From NCBI GenBank assembly GCA_005787025.1, contig SYCH01000049.1, forward strand, positions 1 to 10,884: a DNA stretch of 10,884 nt. The letters are read 5' to 3'. Below, one piece after another: positions 5,900 through 10,884 of this stretch. The position numbers and the translations under genes were made by a program. Position 1 is the stretch's first letter. The number at the start of each line of letters is the position of its first letter. The DNA comes from Actinomycetota bacterium. GTDB taxonomy: Bacteria > Actinomycetota > Acidimicrobiia > Acidimicrobiales > Ilumatobacteraceae. Below the pieces are notes generated by a model, which searched no databases, was not told the DNA's origin, and saw only the letters and a program-made list of their open reading frames with translations.

Positions 5900-8497
5900 G
5901 TGAGAACCGACCGGCAGGAGCTGATCGCCCATCACGGCTTTCCGCTCGATCGTTTCCAGATCGAGGCCATGGATGTGCTCGACGCCGGTGAATCGGCGGT
6001 GGTGGCGGCTCCGACCGGTAGCGGGAAGACCGTGGTTGCCGAATACGGCATCGCAGCCGCGTTGGCCGACGGACGCCGAGCGTTCTACACCGCGCCGATC
6101 AAGGCGCTCTCGAATCAGAAGTACAACGATCTGGTGACGCTCTACGGTCGTGACCGCGTGGGCCTGCTCACGGGTGACAACGCGGTGAATGCCGACGCCT
6201 CGGTAGTTGTCATGACCACCGAGGTGCTCCGGAACATGATTTACGCGCGCTCACGAGCTCTCGACGATCTGGCCTGCGTCGTCCTGGACGAGGTGCACTT
6301 CATCCAGGACACCTACCGCGGTCCCGTGTGGGAGGAGGTCATCATCCACCTTCCGCGGCACATCCAACTCGTGTGCTTGTCGGCCACGGTCAGCAACGCC
6401 AACGAGGTCGCGGACTGGATCACCACGGTTCGGGGTCCCACTCGGTACGTCGTCGAGGACAAGCGACCCGTCGAGCTGGAGAACCTGTACATGGTGGGGG
6501 ACAAGTCGACCGAGCGCGAGCATCTCTTCGCGACGCTGGTGGCCGGTCGTCCCAATCCCGAGGCGGGTCGCCTCGAGGACCAGTCGCGTCAGGTGCGCGG
6601 TCGTGGTTCGGTCAAGGGCAGACCCCGTCGCACGTTGTACACCCCTGCCCGCATCGACGTCGTCGAACGACTGCGTGACGAGGGACTGCTGCCGGTCATC
6701 TATTTCATCTTCAGCCGTAACGCCTGTGACGAGGCGGCGGCCTCGTGTCTGAAGCAAGGATTGAAGTTGACCACGCCCGACGAGAAGAATCGCATCTCGG
6801 GGATCATCCGCGAGCGACTCGGTGATCTAGATGACGACGACCTCGACGTGCTGGGATATCCGCAGTTCGTGGCGCAGTTGGAAGCCGGTATCGCGTCCCA
6901 CCACGCGGGCATGGTGCCCCCGTTCAAAGAGACGGTCGAGGCGTGTTTCGTGCAAGGCTTGGTGAAGGTGGTGTTCGCCACGGAAACTCTGGCCGTCGGG
7001 ATCAACATGCCGGCCCGATCGGTGGTGATCGAGAAGTTGTCGAAGTTCACGGGCGAACATCACGAGTTCCTCACGGCGGGTGAATTCACCCAATTGACGG
7101 GTCGTGCCGGGCGCCGGGGTCTCGACGACCGGGGTCACGCCGTGGTTCTCTGGAACCCGTTCGTGGGTTTCGACCAGGTCGCCGGGCTCGCCAGCAGTCG
7201 CTCGTTCCGGCTGACCTCGAGTTTCCGTCCGACCTACAACATGGCGGTGAATCTGGTGCGCTCGTACTCCAGCGAAGAGGCCCGTCACTTGCTGAACCTG
7301 TCGTTCGCCCAGTACCAAGCCGATCGAGAGGTGGTGAAGATCGAGGCCCGACTGGACCGTCGCGCCGAGGAACTACGGGAATTGCGCGAGGCCGCCGAGA
7401 GTCCCTACGGCGACATTCACGAGTATCGCGCCCGACTGGAGGGCACCGTGGGCGCTCGCAACGAGGGCTCCATCGAATGGCGTCTCTCCACGCTGCGACC
7501 GGGTGACGTCATCCACGTGGCCAAGGGCAAGGTCGTCGGCCGAGCCGTCGTGCTGTCGTCGGCCAATCGCACCGGCGGCGTGAAGTTGACCGTCGTGACG
7601 GCACGTCGCGCCACCCTCACCTTGTCGGCGCGGGACTTCGCCGAGCCACCGAACGTGTTGGGGGCCGTCGAATTGCCGCTTCCGTACGCTCCCGGACGTG
7701 CCGAGTTCCAACGTCAGGTCGTCGAGCGCCTGAAGGACACGAGGTTGGTGGAGTCGACGTGGACGTCACCGGGAACGTCCGGGTTCGCCTCGCACCCGGT
7801 GGAGGACGACCCGAACCTGCCGGAGAGATTGAAGACCGCCGCTCGGGCCGATCGTGTCTCCCGTGAAGTCGAGGAGTTGCGTGATCGGGTGCGCGGTAAG
7901 GGCAACTCGGTCGCGCGAAAATTCGAGAAGGTGTTGCGCATTCTCGATGAATGGGAATACGTCGACGGTTGGTCCCTCACCGAGAAAGGAGAGTCGTTGG
8001 CCCGCACGTTCCACGAGTCGGATCTCTTGATCGCCGAGTGCCTGTCGCGCGGGTACCTCGACGGACTCGATCCCGCATCCACCGCCGCGTTGGCGTCGGT
8101 GTTCGTGTACGAACATCGGTCGAGCGAGCCGCCGCCGGCGCCGTGGTTCCCCTCGCAGGAAGTGCGCAAGAAGTGGCGACGCATACAGTCGACGAGCACC
8201 GAGTTGTCCGCGGTGGAGCAGTCGGCGTCGCTGAATCCCCACCGACCTCCCGATCCCACCTACATTGCCATCGCGTACGCCTGGGCGGCCGGAGAGGGGT
8301 TCGCCGAGGTGGTCGAGGCCGAGGAACTGTCCGGTGGTGATTTCGTGCGGACGATGAAGCAGTTGATCGACCTGTTGCGTCAGATCGCCACGATCTCGGC
8401 GGTTCCCGAAACACGACGTGCGGCCGAGGCCGGAGCGGAACTGCTCCTGCGAGGGGTCGTGGCGGCCTCCTCGGCTTTGCCGACGGTGGCACCGTGA
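5900..8497 (+). CDS. helY: Ski2/Mtr4-like superfamily 2 helicase HelY
   Basis: This is an ATP-dependent helicase of the Ski2-like group, which includes eukaryotic Mtr4 and Ski2 and mycobacterial HelY, and probably unwinds RNA in processing or decay. It has 865 residues. Domain 1 has the Q-motif region FQIEAMDVL (19-27), Walker A PTGSGKT (38-44), TAPIKALSNQKY (64-75), the DEVH box (130-133) and SAT (161-163). Domain 2 carries ASHHAGM, FATETLAVGINMPA and QLTGRAGRRG (398-407). A helical and beta insertion and a C-terminal DSHCT-like helical domain (about 690-850) complete the Mtr4-type architecture. All ATPase motifs are intact. It lies right after tatC as in mycobacteria, and its stop overlaps the next gene by GTGA. 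Exact substrates cannot be read from sequence. Confidence 0.95.
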   Translation: MRTDRQELIAHHGFPLDRFQIEAMDVLDAGESAVVAAPTGSGKTVVAEYGIAAALADGRRAFYTAPIKALSNQKYNDLVTLYGRDRVGLLTGDNAVNADASVVVMTTEVLRNMIYARSRALDDLACVVLDEVHFIQDTYRGPVWEEVIIHLPRHIQLVCLSATVSNANEVADWITTVRGPTRYVVEDKRPVELENLYMVGDKSTEREHLFATLVAGRPNPEAGRLEDQSRQVRGRGSVKGRPRRTLYTPARIDVVERLRDEGLLPVIYFIFSRNACDEAAASCLKQGLKLTTPDEKNRISGIIRERLGDLDDDDLDVLGYPQFVAQLEAGIASHHAGMVPPFKETVEACFVQGLVKVVFATETLAVGINMPARSVVIEKLSKFTGEHHEFLTAGEFTQLTGRAGRRGLDDRGHAVVLWNPFVGFDQVAGLASSRSFRLTSSFRPTYNMAVNLVRSYSSEEARHLLNLSFAQYQADREVVKIEARLDRRAEELRELREAAESPYGDIHEYRARLEGTVGARNEGSIEWRLSTLRPGDVIHVAKGKVVGRAVVLSSANRTGGVKLTVVTARRATLTLSARDFAEPPNVLGAVELPLPYAPGRAEFQRQVVERLKDTRLVESTWTSPGTSGFASHPVEDDPNLPERLKTAARADRVSREVEELRDRVRGKGNSVARKFEKVLRILDEWEYVDGWSLTEKGESLARTFHESDLLIAECLSRGYLDGLDPASTAALASVFVYEHRSSEPPPAPWFPSQEVRKKWRRIQSTSTELSAVEQSASLNPHRPPDPTYIAIAYAWAAGEGFAEVVEAEELSGGDFVRTMKQLIDLLRQIATISAVPETRRAAEAGAELLLRGVVAASSALPTVAP

Positions 8498-9108
8498 CCA
8501 TCGGCAAAGGAGCCGACTGGGGTGTCGAGGGCGAGGTGCCCGCCGACGTGGTCGCCTGCGACGGTGACCGCGCGTTGAGCATGGCTATCGGGGACGGACG
8601 TGACGCCGTCGTCGCCGGGGGCGACATGGCGCTCACGATCGGCGCGTCGGTGATCCCCGGGATCGGCGACAGCGGGCGTCGTCTGCCGATCGATCTGATG
8701 GACGTCGAATTGATTCGTGGGGGCCAGCATCACGTCATCGTCGCCTCGTCACACGTGATGATCCACGGTGTTCGTCGTCGCGGAGGGCGATTGCGTGGTG
8801 AGGTGCACTGGATCATGAACGCGCAGTACTACGACGGTCGCGATCTGGTGCCGCGCGGTCACCCGAACGACGGACGTTTCGAGGTGCTGTCGGTCGATCC
8901 TCGCATGGGCCCACGCCAGAGGTTGCTCGCGTGGAGTCGCGCGCGAACCGGCCGTCACTTTCCGCATCCGCGTTTGTCCGTCCGATCGGTGAAAGAGATC
9001 GTGATCGAATGCAGCGGGGCGATCGTGGCGGTCGATGGTGTCCGGGTCGGACGCGCCGATTCCGTGAGTGTTCGGGTGCGCGCCGACGCCGGAGCGATCT
9101 GGATCTGA
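8494..9108 (+). CDS. Reduced diacylglycerol-kinase/YegS-like protein, function unknown
   Basis: This is a 204-residue soluble protein without signal peptide or membrane segment. Its C-terminal part resembles the second domain of YegS/DgkB-type lipid kinases: a strand with WIMNAQYYDG (106-115), a PNDGRFEVLSVD segment (124-135), a basic helix with GRHFPHPRL, and a final VAVDGVRVG (178-186) like the DGE..G turn of that family. The N-terminal half is short. Where the kinases have the nucleotide-binding GGDGT motif it reads GGDMA (42-46), and the catalytic loop is not recognisable. It may bind lipid or regulate rather than phosphorylate. It starts with GTG overlapping the helY stop, so the two are translationally coupled. 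The family link is from pattern memory and is moderate; alternatives are a distant NAD-kinase-like fold or a wholly new family. Confidence 0.6.
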   Translation: MTIGKGADWGVEGEVPADVVACDGDRALSMAIGDGRDAVVAGGDMALTIGASVIPGIGDSGRRLPIDLMDVELIRGGQHHVIVASSHVMIHGVRRRGGRLRGEVHWIMNAQYYDGRDLVPRGHPNDGRFEVLSVDPRMGPRQRLLAWSRARTGRHFPHPRLSVRSVKEIVIECSGAIVAVDGVRVGRADSVSVRVRADAGAIWI

Positions 9109-9136
9109 GGGTCGCCTCTCACGGTCGGGCATCGGT

Positions 9137-9142
9137 TACGGT
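9137..9142 (+). promoter_or_regulatory. -10-like box of the M20 hydrolase gene
   Basis: TACGGT ends 6 bases before the ATG at 9149. No Shine-Dalgarno site is present. The spacing supports the ATG at 9149 over the upstream in-frame start at 9068, which lies inside the preceding gene. Confidence 0.4.
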
Positions 9143-9148
9143 TGGAAC

Positions 9149-10360
9149 ATGCTCGAGGTCGACGCTGCCAAGTCCGTGGTCATCGACGCCGTCGACGCGC
9201 GGGCCGATCGGCTGATCGAAGTCAGTCGGTCGATTCACGCGCACCCCGAGCTGAATTTCGAGGAGCGATTCGCACACGACTTGCTGTGTGACGTGTTGGA
9301 GTCGGCGGGACTTCCGGTGACGCGACACGCCTACGGCGTGGAGACGGCCTTCGAGGCGGTTGCCGGCGATGTCGGTCCGGAGATCCTCGTGCTGCTCGAG
9401 TACGACGCGCTGCCGGGAATCGGTCACGGGTGCGGACACAACGTCATCGCCGCGGCGGGCCTCGGTGCCGGCCTGGCCGTGGCCGGTCTGGCCACCGAAC
9501 TCGGGGGCCGGGTCCGCATATTGGGCACCCCGGCCGAGGAGGGTGGCGGCGGCAAGATCTACCTGGCGCGAAACGGCGCCTTCGCCACCGGGGACGCGGC
9601 CATGATGGTGCACCCGGCCGATGCCGACTTGTTGCGCATGCATTCGATCGCCATTCACACCGCCGGCGTGGAATATACCGGACGCGCCGCGCACGCCGCC
9701 GCGGCCCCGTGGGAGGGTCGCAACGCTCTCGACGCGGCCGTTCTCGGATACATGAACGTGGCCGCACTTCGGCAACACATTCGTCCCACCGAGCGTGTGC
9801 ACGGCATCATCACCGAAGGCGGGGAGAAGCCCAACATCGTTCCGCGGCGTGCGGCGGCCAATTGGTACGTGCGCTCCGACACCATCGAGTCGCTGCAGCC
9901 CTTGAAGCGTCGGGTGCTCGACTGTCTGGAAGGTGCGACGTCGGCGTGCGGATGCACGATGTCGGCGACATGGGACGACGTGGCGTACGCCGACGTCCGC
10001 GACAATCGAGCGCTGGTGGCCTCGTACGCGCGAAACATGGCGGGACTCGGGCGCGAGGTTCTGGATCCGGACGTGATCGGCCGACGCGTGACCGGATCCA
10101 CCGACATGGGGAACGTGAGTTATCTGTTGCCGTCGATTCATCCGATGGTGAAGGCGGCGCCAGACGGAACGCCGATCCACACCGAGGACTTCGCGCGCCA
10201 CGCCGGGTCGGAGTCGGGTGACCGAGCGGTGGTGGCCGGCGCCAAGGCCATGGCCATGACGGTGGTCGATCTCTGGACCGACCCGGTCCTGCTGGACGGG
10301 GTGAAACACGAGTTTTCCCGGGTTGCATCGTCGGTCGACGTGCTCGGGGTCACCCGTTAG
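9149..10360 (+). CDS. M20-family metallo-amidohydrolase (PM20D2/AbgB-like)
   Basis: This is a cytoplasmic metal-dependent hydrolase of 403 residues that cleaves amide bonds of small N-acyl amino acids or dipeptides. The family pattern is clear. IHAHPELNFEE (29-39) is near the N-terminus. LLEYDALPGIGHGCGHN (82-98) holds the likely ligands Cys95 and His97. TPAEEGGGGK (127-136) has the catalytic and metal-binding pair Glu130-Glu131. A lid domain begins near AAHAAAAPWEGRNALDA (180-196), and IHTEDFARH lies near the end. The GHGCGHN form and Cys ligand point to the M20D branch, which contains aminoacylases, p-aminobenzoyl-glutamate hydrolase and PM20D2 dipeptidase. The substrate cannot be told from sequence. 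It starts 40 bases after the preceding gene. The reading frame extends upstream to 9068, but family similarity begins after Met 9149. Confidence 0.9.
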   Translation: MLEVDAAKSVVIDAVDARADRLIEVSRSIHAHPELNFEERFAHDLLCDVLESAGLPVTRHAYGVETAFEAVAGDVGPEILVLLEYDALPGIGHGCGHNVIAAAGLGAGLAVAGLATELGGRVRILGTPAEEGGGGKIYLARNGAFATGDAAMMVHPADADLLRMHSIAIHTAGVEYTGRAAHAAAAPWEGRNALDAAVLGYMNVAALRQHIRPTERVHGIITEGGEKPNIVPRRAAANWYVRSDTIESLQPLKRRVLDCLEGATSACGCTMSATWDDVAYADVRDNRALVASYARNMAGLGREVLDPDVIGRRVTGSTDMGNVSYLLPSIHPMVKAAPDGTPIHTEDFARHAGSESGDRAVVAGAKAMAMTVVDLWTDPVLLDGVKHEFSRVASSVDVLGVTR

Positions 10361-10375
10361 GGAGGGCTCGCATTA

Positions 10376-10389
10376 CCGCGTCGTCGCGG
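10376..10389 (+). terminator. Weak hairpin between the M20 gene and thyX
   Basis: CCGCG and CGCGG pair around a TCGT loop 15 bases after the M20 stop. GGGT-CC-ACCC (10388-10397) gives a second, overlapping symmetry. There is no T-run. It could be a weak terminator or part of the thyX control region; chance is possible. Confidence 0.25.
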
Positions 10390-10399
10390 GTCCACCCAC

Positions 10400-10405
10400 T
10401 AGCGT
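10400..10405 (+). promoter_or_regulatory. Possible -10-like box of thyX
   Basis: TAGCGT lies 8 bases before the GTG at 10414, slightly farther than in the other genes. No Shine-Dalgarno site is visible before the start. Confidence 0.35.
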
Positions 10406-10413
10406 GACCTCTC

Positions 10414-10884
10414 GTGACGGTCTACGCCCCCGAGGAGTTCACCCCTACGGAGTCCGACGTCCTGCGACGTTACTTCACCAATCTCGATGGTCCGGTTTTC
10501 GCCTTGGTGAACCTGCCCGAGGTCGTCAAGGGAGCCCTCTTCGCGCGGTACAGCCGTAGCTCCAAGAGCCTGCGTCGCCTTTTTCTCGACGAGTTCGTGG
10601 GCGATCTCGACATCGCCGGTGATCAAGAGGTCGACGCCACCATCGGTCTGGAACGCGCCGAGGAACTCTATGAGAAGGTGTTCTTCGAGTACGGCGACGA
10701 CTCGGTCGCCCAGCTGGGTGGCGTTCACTTGGCGTGTGAGCAGGCGTCCAACGTGCTCACCAAGATCCTCGAATGGGGACGTCTGGCCAGCTATCTCGAA
10801 CAGAGCACTCGTTACATCGCCTACGACTCGCGTATCGCGGGTCGCTATCGTTTCTATCGCGACCTCGACGTGCTGAACTCTCGA
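10414..10884 (+). CDS. thyX: Divergent ThyX-like flavin-dependent thymidylate synthase, 5' part
   Basis: The gene runs off the window after 157 codons. ThyX makes dTMP from dUMP using methylenetetrahydrofolate and FAD. The visible part has an N-terminal region with ALFARYSRSSKSLRR (41-55), then YGDDSVAQLGGVHLACEQAS (93-112), the counterpart of the ThyX segment with GHxSxxEH, and WGRLASYLEQSTRY (121-134), which aligns with the ThyX motif RHRxxSxNExSxRY. Arg123, Ser126, Glu129, Ser131, Arg133 and Tyr134 are kept, but the first Arg-His is Trp-Gly and Asn is Leu. I believe long actinobacterial members of this family share these features, perhaps with a second domain further on. The GTG at 10414 follows a -10-like box. 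The family call is good; catalytic competence is open. Confidence 0.75.
   Translation, partial: MTVYAPEEFTPTESDVLRRYFTNLDGPVFALVNLPEVVKGALFARYSRSSKSLRRLFLDEFVGDLDIAGDQEVDATIGLERAEELYEKVFFEYGDDSVAQLGGVHLACEQASNVLTKILEWGRLASYLEQSTRYIAYDSRIAGRYRFYRDLDVLNSR

Noticed and set aside
9119..10309. A 396-codon open frame on the minus strand opposite the M20 hydrolase gene
   Set aside because: It has the low-complexity Arg/His/Gly-rich composition of a shadow frame, while the plus strand has clear catalytic motifs.
1..10884. Mobile elements, CRISPR array, tRNA or rRNA genes, phage genes
   Set aside because: I saw no spaced direct repeats, transposase or integrase motifs, or RNA-gene signatures. All gaps between genes are under 100 bases.

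Overview
The window looks like a core chromosomal segment of a high-GC actinobacterium. It holds a Pup-proteasome gene set, and PrcB, PrcA, PafA and HelY all match actinobacterial family members along their length. The gene order pup-prcB-prcA-pafA ... tat genes-helY resembles the Mycobacterium locus without pafB and pafC. Together with the many starts that lack a ribosome binding site, this suggests a deep-branching lineage such as Acidimicrobiia. That placement is inference, not proof. No mobile element, phage gene, CRISPR array, tRNA or rRNA is visible, and base composition looks even throughout.

Layout. Bases 1-57 are the last codons of an upstream gene, probably dop. Bases 107-1782 hold pup, prcB and prcA, which touch or overlap. 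After a 93-base gap with two inverted repeats comes pafA (1876-3234), then lepB (3262-3909). A cytoplasmic glycerophosphodiester phosphodiesterase lies on the minus strand (3923-4651). It converges on lepB and diverges from the tat pair: a TatA/TatB-family protein (4733-5080) and tatC (5077-5862). helY (5900-8497) follows and overlaps a small lipid-kinase-like gene (8494-9108). Then come an M20 amidohydrolase (9149-10360) and the first 157 codons of a divergent thyX (10414 to the window end).

How the genes work together. PafA joins Pup to lysines of target proteins, and tagged proteins are degraded in the 20S core built from PrcA and PrcB. The ATPase Mpa/ARC is not in the window. Pup ends in Gly-Gly-Glu, so it can be conjugated without prior deamidation by Dop. 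LepB and the Tat proteins form an export block: Tat carries folded proteins across the membrane and signal peptidase I removes signal peptides. HelY is an RNA/DNA helicase. The last three genes concern lipid-kinase-like, amide-hydrolysing and thymidylate functions.

The points most worth a second look are four. A -10-like box lies exactly 6 bases before five different starts, which suggests leaderless transcription. PrcB has Ala instead of Gly just before its catalytic threonine. The ThyX signature motif is altered. The gene after helY is a reduced lipid-kinase-like protein. I saw no clearly new multi-gene system; this is mostly housekeeping DNA with unusual details.
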